Positions 1 to 9,921 of a DNA stretch of 64,000 nucleotides are shown here, piece by piece. This DNA is from G965237725 sp965237725 (GTDB taxonomy: Bacteria > Pseudomonadota > Gammaproteobacteria > Arenicellales > Poriferihabitantaceae), in NCBI GenBank assembly GCA_965237725.1, contig OZ250151.1:3782001-3846000 (forward strand), written 5' to 3'. The translations under genes and the position numbers were made by a program. The notes beneath the pieces are model-generated. The model was not told the DNA's origin, searched no databases, and worked only from the letters and a program-made list of their open reading frames with translations. Numbering within the stretch: position 1 is the stretch's first letter; the number at the start of each line of letters is the position of its first letter.

Positions 1-1749
1 TTCTTTGAGGAAAAACAGAAATGCACTACAAACCAGGATCAGCAATGCGGTCAGGAATGCCAGTATAGCAATGGACTGTAGGGTGAGATTTTCCAGGCCA
101 AGATTTTTTAGCAATATTTGTTGTCGCTTGGAATCAAATCCAACAAACCACCGATCCCATTTTTGTTTAACCAGGGCGGATACCCATTTCGACTCCCTTA
201 TCAAGCTGCCAAACAGTCCCATATCGGGAAGCTGGTAGCGAACATTACCATTTGCATTGAGACTCAATCCGTAGCTAATGGTGTTTTCGATCCTCTCTGG
301 CGCCACCGCTGCAGTAGGGTCCAAACGTAGCCAACCCTGCTCTGCAGTCCAAACTTCAGCCCATGCATGGGCATCATGTTGACGCACAATTATCTGATTG
401 GTTAAGGGATTATGTTCTCCTCCCAGATAGCCAATGGCCACACGGGCTGGAACATTAGCGGCGCGCATTAGGGTAACAAAGCTCGTGGCATAGTGCTCGC
501 AAAATCCCTTGCGCGATGAAAACAGAAATTCATCAACGGGATAGTTGCCAAGCAACAGTGGTGGTCGCAAAGTATAGTAAAAAGGCTGCTGATTAAAATA
601 CTCGAGAATGTTGTTAATGTAGTGCTCTGGATCAAAATTTCTATCTACTGATGCCAGCTCAATTTGTTGATTTACAAACTCGCTTAATCTTGGCGTGAAG
701 GTGTTTTCTCCGATGGCGGTGCCTCGGCGGCGTTGTTCTGCGGTAATGGTTCTGTTGACATATTGGCTACTGGAAACCAGGTCAAATTTCTGAGTTGTGC
801 TTGAAATTTTGTTTAAATGTAAATACAAATCTGGCGTGAGGGTGGTATTAGCAGGCTGATTAACTGGCGTGTCCAGGGCAAACAACCAGTTCTTTCGCAT
901 TGGTGGCAGCTCGAGTTCGTATTCATAGTAATTTCCTGTGGAAACCTCGGAAAGCGGGGATTGCTTTAGATAGTCGCCACGGGTCCATTCGCGGCCATCG
1001 GTATCCCACAAAATGGCGCCTTTCCAGTATCTTTGAGACGGCGGCGGGATGAATTGATTTGGAAACGTTGCAGTGAATGAAATTTCGTCAGATTCAACCA
1101 GGTCTGCGATGGAGCCCATGGACAACGAATCGCTCATTCCCGTTGTTGCCTGGTCAATGCTGGACTGAAATAGCCAGAGAGAACCTGCAAATCGCGGAAA
1201 CATAAAAAACAATATCAGCGCAAAGGGTATGGCCTGAATTATGATTTTCGCGGTAAGTCGAAAATCACGGGTAAGCTGTCGTGTTGGATTTACATGGCCA
1301 AGTAAAACCATTAACCAGGTAATTATAAATACAATAATAAAAAGTAAGCCGACTACCCATATATGATTGGCATACAAAAAATGGGTTATCACCAGAAAGT
1401 AGCCAATGAAAAGTACAATTCGAAGATCGCGGCGGGTTTGTGTTTCCAGCAGTTTGAGACCGAGCAAAACGATCAAAAAACTAACCCCGGGATCACGCCC
1501 AATGGGTGGACCGTAATACCAGGCGGATATGGAAAAACCGATGATGGCAAAAAGAATGATTAACCATCGGTTAGTCGGAACCCATGGTATCGCCAGTGCT
1601 GATATTTTCCAGACCAGTATTACCGTGAATACCAGCATCACGTTCGAGTGAATATGGGTCACGTGTAGTAGTACGACCAGCGCCAGAATAATCACTGACC
1701 ATAGCATTAGCCCAGGACTGACTCGACCATTATCCAGCGTGTTTTTCAT
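1..1749 (-). CDS. tgpA: Transglutaminase-like TgpA membrane protein (C-terminus cut by window edge)
   Basis: The minus-strand frame is open from 1749 to the first base of the window, giving 583 codons with the C-terminus missing. The N-terminal ~150 residues form several membrane segments (DUF3488 type). A periplasmic transglutaminase-like core follows, with Cys417 in GFCEHYATSF, His461 in HAWAEVW and Asp477 in LDPTAAV, which is the cysteine-protease-like triad of the family. A further hydrophobic segment is visible near residue 570. The start ATG overlaps the stop of the upstream DUF58 gene (ATGA), so the MoxR, DUF58 and TgpA genes are translationally coupled. The trio is widespread in proteobacteria. 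TgpA is essential in Pseudomonas aeruginosa, but its substrate is unknown. Confidence 0.9.
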   Translation of the reverse strand, partial: MKNTLDNGRVSPGLMLWSVIILALVVLLHVTHIHSNVMLVFTVILVWKISALAIPWVPTNRWLIILFAIIGFSISAWYYGPPIGRDPGVSFLIVLLGLKLLETQTRRDLRIVLFIGYFLVITHFLYANHIWVVGLLFIIVFIITWLMVLLGHVNPTRQLTRDFRLTAKIIIQAIPFALILFFMFPRFAGSLWLFQSSIDQATTGMSDSLSMGSIADLVESDEISFTATFPNQFIPPPSQRYWKGAILWDTDGREWTRGDYLKQSPLSEVSTGNYYEYELELPPMRKNWLFALDTPVNQPANTTLTPDLYLHLNKISSTTQKFDLVSSSQYVNRTITAEQRRRGTAIGENTFTPRLSEFVNQQIELASVDRNFDPEHYINNILEYFNQQPFYYTLRPPLLLGNYPVDEFLFSSRKGFCEHYATSFVTLMRAANVPARVAIGYLGGEHNPLTNQIIVRQHDAHAWAEVWTAEQGWLRLDPTAAVAPERIENTISYGLSLNANGNVRYQLPDMGLFGSLIRESKWVSALVKQKWDRWFVGFDSKRQQILLKNLGLENLTLQSIAILAFLTALLILVCSAFLFFLKE

Positions 1750-2759
1750 TGTTCAAACAGAGCCAGGGCGGTAAGGCATTCACCACGATGAATGTCGTTA
1801 TTACCAGGTTCGATTCGTGTGCCTGGTATGGATAATCCAAATGGGGTGTTTAATTTTGATAGCTCAATAATCCCACGGCATAGTATTGAGAGAATTTCCT
1901 CTTTATCTTCACTATTCACATCTTCCCAGTTTAGCCAGATATCATCGCCTTCAGTTTTAAGAAATTTTTTGATCAGATAGCCGCGCCCCCTGGCAAGAGC
2001 TTTCCAGTCCAGGCGATTTAGATTATCGCCGGGGACATATTTACGATGGCCGAAAAAATCAATATTGTCTTCGGTTTCTATGCCATTACTAATATTGGAT
2101 TTAAACAGTTGATTCAGGGGAATGTCTGATTCAATGGGTTTTGGATACACCATGCATTTTTGCTGGGTGTGAAAGTACGCCCATGAGTAAAACAGTTCAA
2201 CTGGAAAGTAAGTAAATACAGTCCATCGTTGGGGTGCAAAATTGCCCCTTCGTTCGGGGCGTAGCGGGCAGTTGACCAGGATGTTCTGATTATTCGGTAA
2301 ATCGGTTGCTACGGATTGTTCTATTGACGATTTGATGGGAAGTTTGTCCGGCTTTAGCTGAACACCGGGCCGCGTTGTCACTCTATTGTTGTGTAACAGA
2401 ATCGGGAAGTTTGCAATCTCGCCGCAGAATACGGGTTCAACCATTCCTGGGGATATTTCAAGACCAACAAGGTTTCGCCAGGTCTGGAGCAGGGCCGAGA
2501 CGCCAATACCGGCTAACAAAAAAGTTAGTATGAAGCCCAGATTAATACCATAGTTGTGGGATCCAATGAGCATGGCAAATACCATGACCGCGAAGGTCAG
2601 CCCATAACGCGTTGGAATAATATAAATCTGTTTAGGGGTTATGGTTATTTTGCCCGAAGCATCAACTTTTGATGTTCGATTAAATGCTTTGGTAAAGTAG
2701 TTTTCCTGGGAACTACTTTTGAAAATTGAAAGTCGGTTTTGTTGATTAAGGGATAGCAA
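1746..2759 (-). CDS. DUF58 domain protein
   Basis: This 337-residue protein has two hydrophobic segments at about residues 54-95. A soluble region follows, with the DUF58 signature around YVPGDNLNRLDWKALARG near residue 245. Its family is almost always encoded between a MoxR AAA+ ATPase and a transglutaminase-like protein, as here. It overlaps the MoxR gene by 14 bases at its 5' end and the tgpA start by four bases at its 3' end, so the three form one operon. The von Willebrand-like fold expected for the family suggests an adaptor for the MoxR ATPase; the exact role is not known. The call rests on motif and context. Confidence 0.88.
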   Translation of the reverse strand: MLSLNQQNRLSIFKSSSQENYFTKAFNRTSKVDASGKITITPKQIYIIPTRYGLTFAVMVFAMLIGSHNYGINLGFILTFLLAGIGVSALLQTWRNLVGLEISPGMVEPVFCGEIANFPILLHNNRVTTRPGVQLKPDKLPIKSSIEQSVATDLPNNQNILVNCPLRPERRGNFAPQRWTVFTYFPVELFYSWAYFHTQQKCMVYPKPIESDIPLNQLFKSNISNGIETEDNIDFFGHRKYVPGDNLNRLDWKALARGRGYLIKKFLKTEGDDIWLNWEDVNSEDKEEILSILCRGIIELSKLNTPFGLSIPGTRIEPGNNDIHRGECLTALALFEQ

Positions 2760-3657
2760 CGTGATTAAGTATGTCTTCTTCTGCTTTGACCTTGCCAGTG
2801 CTTGCGTTGAGATGGTGCAATGTCGCTGGAATAATCATTTGAATATCTTCAGGAAGCACCGCATCTCGTCCTTCAATTAAGCTCCAGGCCTTAGCTGCGC
2901 GCAAAATGCCCATTGCAGCCCGCGGTGAATAACCGTTTAAAAATCGCTGGTGGGTCCGACTGAATTCTATGATTGCCTGGAGGTAATCGAGTAGCGGTTC
3001 GGAGCAATGTATCTGGTTAACGGATTGCTGTATCTCCAGCAGAATTTCTCTAGAAATACAGGGTTTAATCTTGTTGAGTAATAATCTGGGGTCACGGTGC
3101 TGCAACATTTCCCGTTCGGACTTTTGATCAGGATATCCCAGGTCGATAGAAAGTAAAAATCGATCAAGTTGGGATTCAGGCAGTGGAAATGTGCCAACCT
3201 GTTCGGATGGGTTTTGAGTTGCGATTACGAAAAAAGGCGTAGGTAGCTTATGAGTAACCCCTTCAACAGTAACCTGCCGATCTTCCATGGACTCGAGTAA
3301 TGCACTCTGGGTTTTTGGCGTGGCACGATTAATTTCATCAGCCAATACCAGCTGGGCAAAAATCGGGCCATGGTGAAATTCAAATTTCGAATTAGCCTTG
3401 CTATAGATGGATACGCCGGTGATATCCGCAGGCAACAGATCGCTGGTGAACTGGATACGCTGAAACTTTAAGCCCATCAAACCTGCAATCAGGTTTGCCA
3501 GTGTGGTTTTGCCCACACCAGGGATGTCATTTATCAGTAGATGGCCGTCAGCAAATATCGCCGTCAGTGCCAGTTTGATCTTAGTTTCTTTCCCCAGCAA
3601 AACGGTGTTGGCATTTTTTATCAATAGATCGATGTGTTGTTGAAACTTGGTTGACAT
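2746..3657 (-). CDS. MoxR-family AAA+ ATPase
   Basis: This 303-residue AAA+ ATPase has a Walker A motif GVGKTT at about residues 47-52 and a Walker B/DEINR motif (LVLADEINRA) near residue 110. The TQNP sensor element is also present, as is a C-terminal lid with the family motif GYSPRAAMGILRAAKAW. MoxR proteins act as chaperone-like ATPases together with DUF58/vWA partners encoded beside them. This is the first gene of the minus-strand operon. It diverges from the aminotransferase gene at 3840 across a 182-bp AT-rich gap that must hold both promoters. Substrate and process are not evident from the sequence. Confidence 0.93.
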   Translation of the reverse strand: MSTKFQQHIDLLIKNANTVLLGKETKIKLALTAIFADGHLLINDIPGVGKTTLANLIAGLMGLKFQRIQFTSDLLPADITGVSIYSKANSKFEFHHGPIFAQLVLADEINRATPKTQSALLESMEDRQVTVEGVTHKLPTPFFVIATQNPSEQVGTFPLPESQLDRFLLSIDLGYPDQKSEREMLQHRDPRLLLNKIKPCISREILLEIQQSVNQIHCSEPLLDYLQAIIEFSRTHQRFLNGYSPRAAMGILRAAKAWSLIEGRDAVLPEDIQMIIPATLHHLNASTGKVKAEEDILNHVAIP

Positions 3658-3839
3658 TGATGAAATTATTGATTGTTATAATTAATAAAACGAAGGTGCA
3701 ATTTTAAATCCAACCCCTATGGTTCTGCGGGAAAATTGATTTTGAAAGTGACACCCCAAATAATTGATCGAATAGGTCTAGTTTAGTTCAAATTCGCCGT
3801 GATACTATCCAGCTTTTACTCACTGTTATAACACCCACA

Positions 3840-5036
3840 ATGAAATTTTCAAGTTTAGTTCAACGCATATCCGGAGAGAGCGTTGATTCCTGGGATGTAC
3901 ATTATGACGGTCTAGCTCGACTCGAAGCGGGTGAAGACATCATAGTTCTGAGCGTTGGCCAGGAAACCGATGAGTATACTGATGACGTTATTGTTGACTC
4001 TGCCATTAATAGCCTGCGGAAAGGCCGGCATCACTATACCCAGGTTCAGGGCTCCATGGACTTAAGGTTGGCTATTGCCAAGCGCCACAACGAGCTCACG
4101 AACCAGGGTGTAGATGTAAATAATTGTGCGGTTTTTGCGGGTGCTCAAAATGCTCTGTTCTCTGCAGCCCAATGCGTGCTTGAACATGGTGATGAGGTTA
4201 TTCTGATTGAACCTTATTACACCACCTACCCGGCAACTTTTACAGCGTCCGGGGCAACTCTGGTTAGTGTCTCAGTAAAGGCGGAAAATAACTTCGAGCT
4301 TGATCCCGATGATATCATCGCTGCGATTACCCCTAAAACCAAGGCAATTGTGCTGAACTCTCCGAATAACCCGATGGGTGCGATATACACCATCGAGCAA
4401 TTTAAACCCCTGGTTGCTGCCTGTGTGAAGAACAATATCTGGTTAATCAACGATGAGGTGTATCAGGAAATTTTGTCGCCCAAAGATCGGGCGAGTCCGG
4501 CAAGTTTGCCCGGTGCGGATCAGGTTTGTATCACCGTATCGAGTCTGTCAAAATCTCATCGAATGACTGGATGGCGATTGGGTTGGATAGTCGGGCCGAT
4601 TAATTTAATGGGCAATTTGTACAATCTGGCCATGTGCATGGCGTATGGGTTGCCAGAATTTATTCTCGACGCTGCGGTTACTGCATTGCAATCGGGAACA
4701 GCGACTGCGGACAAAGTGCGCAACAATATGGATTCGCGCCGAAAACTATTTAATCAGGCATTGGCTGATGTTGATGGCCTTGGCGTCTTTAGCGCCGCTG
4801 GTGGTATGTATGTTGTGCTCGATGTATCGGCGTTGCCGGTTACAAGCCGACAATTCGCTCGAGAATTGCTCGATCACTATGATGTTGGGGTTTTACCCTG
4901 TGACGGTTTTGGAAAAAGTGTTACCGATCTTGTCCGGGTTAGTCTGTGTGTGCCTAACGACAAGTTAGCGGTAGCCTGTGAGCGAATTATCACTTATGTC
5001 TCGAGCCTGACAAATAAAGACGTAAAAACGGGATAA
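3840..5036 (+). CDS. Pyridoxal-phosphate aminotransferase, class I/II
   Basis: The 398-residue protein is a fold-type I aminotransferase. The PLP-binding lysine is Lys238 in SSLSKSHRMTGWR. The NSPNNPMG motif with the cofactor-contacting asparagine and the INDEVYQEI aspartate region are present, and Arg in the C-terminal DLVRVSLC segment fits the alpha-carboxylate-binding residue. It resembles the aspartate/aromatic aminotransferase group, but the amino donor cannot be fixed by reading. A flavoprotein of the dimethylglycine dehydrogenase type begins 54 bp downstream, so the two are probably cotranscribed and may act on one amino acid or methylated amine pathway. That pairing is inference. Confidence 0.9.
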   Translation: MKFSSLVQRISGESVDSWDVHYDGLARLEAGEDIIVLSVGQETDEYTDDVIVDSAINSLRKGRHHYTQVQGSMDLRLAIAKRHNELTNQGVDVNNCAVFAGAQNALFSAAQCVLEHGDEVILIEPYYTTYPATFTASGATLVSVSVKAENNFELDPDDIIAAITPKTKAIVLNSPNNPMGAIYTIEQFKPLVAACVKNNIWLINDEVYQEILSPKDRASPASLPGADQVCITVSSLSKSHRMTGWRLGWIVGPINLMGNLYNLAMCMAYGLPEFILDAAVTALQSGTATADKVRNNMDSRRKLFNQALADVDGLGVFSAAGGMYVVLDVSALPVTSRQFARELLDHYDVGVLPCDGFGKSVTDLVRVSLCVPNDKLAVACERIITYVSSLTNKDVKTG

Positions 5037-5090
5037 CTATTTATTATCCGGGTATAGATTTCCCAAAACCCTTAACAGTAAATTTTTTAA

Positions 5091-7520
5091 ATGAAATCCC
5101 ATGCTCAAGTAGTTGTCATTGGTGGCGGCCTTGTTGGTTGCAGTATTCTTTATCATTTAACCAAACTCGGGCATACCGATGTTGTTTTACTCGAGCGAGA
5201 TGAATTGACCTCGGGATCCACCTGGCATGCTGCTGCGGGCATTCATGGACTCCACGACAATAATAATATTTCTCGCCTACAGTATTACACCATGAATCTC
5301 TACAAGGAACTGGAAGCAGAAACCGGCCAGTCCTGCGGCATTCACCAGCCAGGTTCAATTTACCTGGCGTGCACCCAGGAGCGGGTTCACCAGCTTCAAC
5401 TCCAGGCATCTAAGGCTTTCGCGTTTAACGCCGAGTTTTATGAAATTTCCCCCAAAGAAATTCTCGATCTTCATCCGCTGCTCAATATCGATAATGTCAA
5501 ATGCGCGATGTATGAACCACTGGGTGGGCATGTTGATCCATCTGGGGTTACGCATGCCTACGCCCAGGGTGCAAGAAAGAATGGTGGCGAAATTAACCGA
5601 TTCACGCCGGTTATCGAAACCAATCCCAGAAGTGATGGTAGTTGGGATGTAATAACACCCCAGGGTAATATTCATGCCGAGGCGGTGGTCAACGCTGCGG
5701 GTTTATGGGGTAGAGAAGTGGCAAAACTCGCAGGGGTTGAATTGCCTTTGATCCCTATGGAGCATCAGTATTTTGTTACCGAAGAGATTCCGGAAATTGC
5801 CGCTCTCGATCGAGAGTTGCCTTTGGTTGCGGATAGGGACAAAGAATATTATCTGCGTCAGGAAGGCAAGGGTTTACTGGTTGGCGCTTATGAGCAGGAT
5901 GGTCGGTTCTGGGCAGAAGATGGAACGCCCCTGGATTTCGGTCATGATTTATTGCAGGAAGATCTCAATCGCATTGTGGATAATGTGATGCGTGCCTGTG
6001 ATCGCGTACCGGTGTTAACCGATGCCGGAGTCAAGAAAGTGATTAATGGGCCCATGATCTGGTCGCCGGATTCTTCTGCTCTGCTTGGGCCGGTTAGGGG
6101 TTTGAGAAATTATTATGTGTGTACAGGAATTATTCCAGGCTTTAGCCAAAGCGCCGGGCTGGGTAAAACCCTGGCTGAATGGATTGTCTATGGTGAACCC
6201 GAACTCGATATGTTTGCCTGGGACGTGTGTCGCTTTGGTGCCTGGGCAAACAAGAAGTATACCAGAGCCAGAGCGCTGGACAGCTATAGCTCGCGATTTC
6301 GAATCCATTTCCCTAATGAAGAGCGCGATGCTGGCAGGCCGATAAAACGCCGGCCGGTTTATGATTTGCAGAAATCTCTTGGTGGTGTGTTCGGACTGTC
6401 ATATGGCTGGGAGCATCCACACTGGTATGCCACCGATGGTGTGGTCCAGGAAGACGAATTCAGTTTTGAACGTCCTTGCTGGTTTGGCATCATGGCTCAG
6501 GAAGTCAATGCCTTAAGATCTTCTGTGGGGGTAGTGGATACGTCAAACTTTGCGAAATACGAAATTACCGGAGTCAATGCGGTGGAATGGCTGGACAAGA
6601 TTATTGCAAATCACGTACCCAAAGAAATTGGTAGAACCTGTCTGGCCCCATTACTGAGTCTGCGTGGCGGGCTCGCTGGAGACTTTACCGTAGCCAGGCT
6701 TGGCGAGGAGCGTTTGTTTATGATCGGCTCGGGTATCGCAGAAGATTATCACCTGCGATTGTTTGAGCAATTTTTGCCAGCACAGGGCGTTAACTTTTCC
6801 TGTGTGACGGATGATATGGCGGGTTTTAATCTTGCGGGCCCCAATGCGCGAAAGGTTTTCGAAAAATTAACCGGCCAGGATTTTTCCAATGAAAACCTGC
6901 GTTTTATGCGCAACAGCGTAATTACCATCGATGATTATGAAGCCATCGTGTTGCGGGTATCATTTACAGGAGACCTTGGATTTGAAATTTATGTGGCAGA
7001 GGAGAATCAGTTGGCGCTATATCAGGCCATCTTAAAATTGGGGGAGGAGTACGGTATTCGACCCGTGGGCTCCCGGGCACTGGGATCCATGCGCATCGAA
7101 AAAGGATATGGTAGCTGGAGTCGGGAATATTCTCCGGAATGGTATCCAACGGAATCAGGCCTGGCTCCATTGGTAAAGACCGACAAGCCACAATTCCACG
7201 GCAAAGAAGCCTATATGAAAGTCAAAGATTTACCAACTCGACAAATGTTATGTAATTTTTCCATTGAATCAGAACCCGGTGACAAAGGTGCAGATGCCTG
7301 GGGTGGAGAAGCCATTTTTAAAGATGGTGAATATGCGGGTCGAATTACCTCGGGTTCCTATAGCTTTGCATTTAATACCTCCGTTGCATTGGGTTATGTC
7401 AATACACCCCAGCTTGATCCAGGTGGTGAGTATGACGTAGCAATATTGGGCAAGCCGCACAAGGCGAAACTACTAACCGAACCATTATTTGATCCTAAAG
7501 GTGAAAAACTAAGGTCATAA
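5091..7520 (+). CDS. FAD-dependent dehydrogenase fused to aminomethyltransferase (GcvT) domains
   Basis: This 809-residue protein has the layout of dimethylglycine and sarcosine dehydrogenases. An N-terminal dinucleotide-binding fold (VVVIGGGLVGCS) leads to a GSTWHAA segment whose histidine is the covalent FAD attachment site in relatives. The middle FAD-oxidoreductase domain spans to about residue 430, and GcvT and GcvT-C folate-binding domains make up the rest. Such enzymes demethylate N-methyl glycines and pass the one-carbon unit to tetrahydrofolate. It follows the aminotransferase gene closely. Substrate choice (dimethylglycine, sarcosine or another N-methyl amino acid) is not determinable here. 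The length is normal for the family. Confidence 0.9.
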   Translation: MKSHAQVVVIGGGLVGCSILYHLTKLGHTDVVLLERDELTSGSTWHAAAGIHGLHDNNNISRLQYYTMNLYKELEAETGQSCGIHQPGSIYLACTQERVHQLQLQASKAFAFNAEFYEISPKEILDLHPLLNIDNVKCAMYEPLGGHVDPSGVTHAYAQGARKNGGEINRFTPVIETNPRSDGSWDVITPQGNIHAEAVVNAAGLWGREVAKLAGVELPLIPMEHQYFVTEEIPEIAALDRELPLVADRDKEYYLRQEGKGLLVGAYEQDGRFWAEDGTPLDFGHDLLQEDLNRIVDNVMRACDRVPVLTDAGVKKVINGPMIWSPDSSALLGPVRGLRNYYVCTGIIPGFSQSAGLGKTLAEWIVYGEPELDMFAWDVCRFGAWANKKYTRARALDSYSSRFRIHFPNEERDAGRPIKRRPVYDLQKSLGGVFGLSYGWEHPHWYATDGVVQEDEFSFERPCWFGIMAQEVNALRSSVGVVDTSNFAKYEITGVNAVEWLDKIIANHVPKEIGRTCLAPLLSLRGGLAGDFTVARLGEERLFMIGSGIAEDYHLRLFEQFLPAQGVNFSCVTDDMAGFNLAGPNARKVFEKLTGQDFSNENLRFMRNSVITIDDYEAIVLRVSFTGDLGFEIYVAEENQLALYQAILKLGEEYGIRPVGSRALGSMRIEKGYGSWSREYSPEWYPTESGLAPLVKTDKPQFHGKEAYMKVKDLPTRQMLCNFSIESEPGDKGADAWGGEAIFKDGEYAGRITSGSYSFAFNTSVALGYVNTPQLDPGGEYDVAILGKPHKAKLLTEPLFDPKGEKLRS

Positions 7521-7747
7521 AAACAAATTTTTCGATTCGATTTACCAGCCCTAAGAGAAGCAGGCATCAAATAAAACCGAAAAAAGTCTGAGAATTGCCA
7601 GAGGCAGACATATGAAATTCTGCTAAATGCGGTCTGTCCGAGATCGCCCATTTCTTCGTGACTTATTTTATAATCATCCTGTTTCTATAATCTATCTGCC
7701 CTCGTAATCTAGCAGTTCACTTTAATCAGCAAGAATAAATAAAAGCC

Positions 7748-8920
7748 ATGTTTGACTTAGCCTATGTACTGGGAACCCTTTCCACTGATCAGTTTTTAAA
7801 AGAATACAAAGGGAAGAAAGCCATTTACATTCCGGGGTCGGCGGATCGATATCCGGATTTGTTTGGTTGGGACGAAATCAACGATATACTTAATCTCGGT
7901 CGGCCAAGCCTGGAAGCAATACGACTGGTTTATGAAAAAAAGCCCCTGGAAAATGTCGAACTCGGTCGATTGTTTCACTGGCTTACCGAGGGCGCAACCC
8001 TGATCATCAATTCTGCCCAACAAATTGATCCCATGGTCGAGCAGCTCTCAAATGGGTTGGGAAAGGACATGAATTCATTTGTAAATATCAATTGTTACAC
8101 TTCATTTCCTTCCAAGCAGGGGTTTGATTGTCATTATGATGGTCACGATGTATTTATTATGCAGACGACGGGGGATAAATTGTGGAAAGTGTTCGAGCCC
8201 ACCCGAATGTTCCCTTTGGACATCGAAAGAAAACCCAAGCAGGAGCCGCCGGAGGATTTAAAATGTTATGTTGAATGCACCCTGACCCCAGGGGATGTTT
8301 TGTATATTCCCCGCGGCCATTGGCATTACGCCTTGAGCCAGACCCCTTCCGTACACTTGACCGTCAGTCAGGGACCTCGATCAGGTATTGAATTCCTGCA
8401 CTGGATCAATCAGCAATTATTGGAGAGTGATGAATTCCTGCGCCAGGACTTTCCTATAGTTGATATTGCGTCACTGGGTGGTAACAGAGAAGACGATGTA
8501 TTTCATCAACATATGGAGAAATTTCGTCAGCATATGCAAAATGTTATCGATGATCCCGGGATGCAGGAAAGTTTTAACCGATTTTGTATGACTAGAAATC
8601 CTGTCAGGCAACATTTTCAATTGCCGGAGATCGGAATTTTGTCCGATGAACTATCCAAAGATACTGCGTTTAAATTGGCAACAAGCCAGAAAGCGTTGAT
8701 CCGATATGACGAAGAAAAGCATTCCGCAATGGTAACGGTGCGGGGCAAGGTGCTGGACCTGAATAATGTATCAAAGCCTTTGCTGGAGGCGATATTTTTT
8801 AGTGCCAATCCCGTTATCAGTGGCAATACTCTGATGAAAGTTCATTCCGACTGGGAAGGAATCAAGTTCTTGCTACAAAAACTGTTTGAAGAGGGAATGT
8901 TGATTCTGGATACAGAATAA
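7748..8920 (+). CDS. JmjC/cupin-4 family 2-oxoglutarate-dependent oxygenase
   Basis: The 390-residue protein carries the cupin-4 JmjC core. The iron-binding H-x-D is His129/Asp131 in HYDGHDVFIMQ, and the third ligand is likely His203 in SVHLTVS. The segment PGDVLYIPRGHWHYA is the usual second half of the barrel. The C-terminal ~150 residues would be the dimerisation and winged-helix part seen in ribosomal oxygenases such as RoxA/YcfD. Those enzymes hydroxylate a ribosomal-protein side chain; other cupin-4 proteins act on different peptides. It is convergent with a small exported protein gene and shares a terminator with it, so a peptide substrate encoded nearby is possible but unproven. Confidence 0.85.
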   Translation: MFDLAYVLGTLSTDQFLKEYKGKKAIYIPGSADRYPDLFGWDEINDILNLGRPSLEAIRLVYEKKPLENVELGRLFHWLTEGATLIINSAQQIDPMVEQLSNGLGKDMNSFVNINCYTSFPSKQGFDCHYDGHDVFIMQTTGDKLWKVFEPTRMFPLDIERKPKQEPPEDLKCYVECTLTPGDVLYIPRGHWHYALSQTPSVHLTVSQGPRSGIEFLHWINQQLLESDEFLRQDFPIVDIASLGGNREDDVFHQHMEKFRQHMQNVIDDPGMQESFNRFCMTRNPVRQHFQLPEIGILSDELSKDTAFKLATSQKALIRYDEEKHSAMVTVRGKVLDLNNVSKPLLEAIFFSANPVISGNTLMKVHSDWEGIKFLLQKLFEEGMLILDTE

Positions 8921-8956
8921 AAAAAGCCATCCAGTATTTCTGCTGAATGGCTTTTT
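8921..8956. terminator. Bidirectional intrinsic terminator
   Basis: AAAAAGCCAT at 8921-8930 pairs with ATGGCTTTTT at 8947-8956, extended inward by CAG/CTG after one mismatch. The A tract on one side and T tract on the other make it work in both directions. It sits between the convergent cupin gene, which ends at 8920, and the small exported protein gene, which ends at 8976. Confidence 0.85.
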
Positions 8957-8975
8957 AGAAAACTGCAGATTATTG

Positions 8976-9548
8976 CTAGGATGGGGGTACAAACACTGGC
9001 ACAACAATGGTAATTGCCTGAGGGCTACCACAACCTGGATTATCCGGGGTCAGGGTAAACTGTACCCCGGTATCACCATCGTTATCACCATGACTATTAG
9101 TGGATATTGTACTGAACGACAATACTCCATTGATGCTGGGTTGAACATTTTGATTTACGCTATTCAAATCAGCATTGGCAGATTGAGTTTCATTGGCGAA
9201 TAAATTATAGTTATAAGGGCCACCCACATTCATATTAACATTGGCAGTTATATTAAATTCTATGTCATTAGTAGCTGTTGGAACATCATCAGTCGTTGCT
9301 GAACTATTGAATGTCCCCTGGTCATCGCCACCAGCATCTACATTAACCGAAAAACTGCTAATGGCACAGGTCGTTGCGGCATGGGCCGGCAGCAATGTGG
9401 AATTGATGGCAGGCTTAATCCAGTCCCCGGGAACTTCCTTAACTGCAGCAACAGCGCCACCGCCAACAGCCAGAGACTTTAACAACGCTCTCCGGTTTTT
9501 CTTATTTCGAACAGATAGATTTTTATCTGTATTAGTATTCTTTTTCAT
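8976..9548 (-). CDS. Small exported protein with twin-arginine-like LPAHA leader (paralogue 1)
   Basis: The ATG at 9548 is preferred to an upstream GTG at 9560 because GAGG lies six bases before it; this gives 190 residues. The N-terminus is rich in Lys/Asn/Arg. It contains KNRRALLKSLAVGGG, a weakly Tat-like motif, then a short hydrophobic stretch and DWIKPAINSTLLPAHA, which could end at a signal-peptidase AHA site. The remainder is Gly/Asn/Asp/Thr-rich and looks like a beta-rich extracellular domain with two cysteines. No family was recognised. The gene at 9922-10317 has the same type of leader. Export by Tat or Sec is inferred from the leader only. Confidence 0.7.
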   Translation of the reverse strand: MKKNTNTDKNLSVRNKKNRRALLKSLAVGGGAVAAVKEVPGDWIKPAINSTLLPAHAATTCAISSFSVNVDAGGDDQGTFNSSATTDDVPTATNDIEFNITANVNMNVGGPYNYNLFANETQSANADLNSVNQNVQPSINGVLSFSTISTNSHGDNDGDTGVQFTLTPDNPGCGSPQAITIVVPVFVPPS

Positions 9549-9921
9549 ATTCAACCTCACGTGATTCTAATTAGTTTAGTACATTGTGAATGTAGCATGT
9601 TTAAACACGACGAACTGCCGAATTCTACCAAAAAAAACTGTAAAAGTTCAACTAATTTGACCCATATTCAGCGAAATGGCGGGTTTTGGTGCTATTGAGC
9701 GAAATTTCAGTGGAATGAGGATTCTAATAAAATATTCCAGAATTCCAGGGGCGCTATACAAAATTAACCAGGATATACACTATTCATAGAATCAAATAAA
9801 ATTCTTGTGTCCCCAAAATTTCTATTTCTGTTGCATCGACCAATTGAGATCGCAACCCAAAGCGGGCAATTCAAGATTCAAGTTCTGAGCCTAATTTTCT
9901 TCGGTAGCAATGGCCGTTAAA
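9549..9921. other. 373-bp intergenic region upstream of paralogue 1
   Basis: No credible gene is seen. The stretch is AT-rich and must hold the promoter of the gene starting at 9548. The 8-mer ATTCTAAT (ATTAGAAT on the minus strand) occurs at 9564-9571 and 9721-9728. The same 8-mer recurs upstream of the second paralogue. No clear terminator for the gene ending at 9922 was found. Confidence 0.5.
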
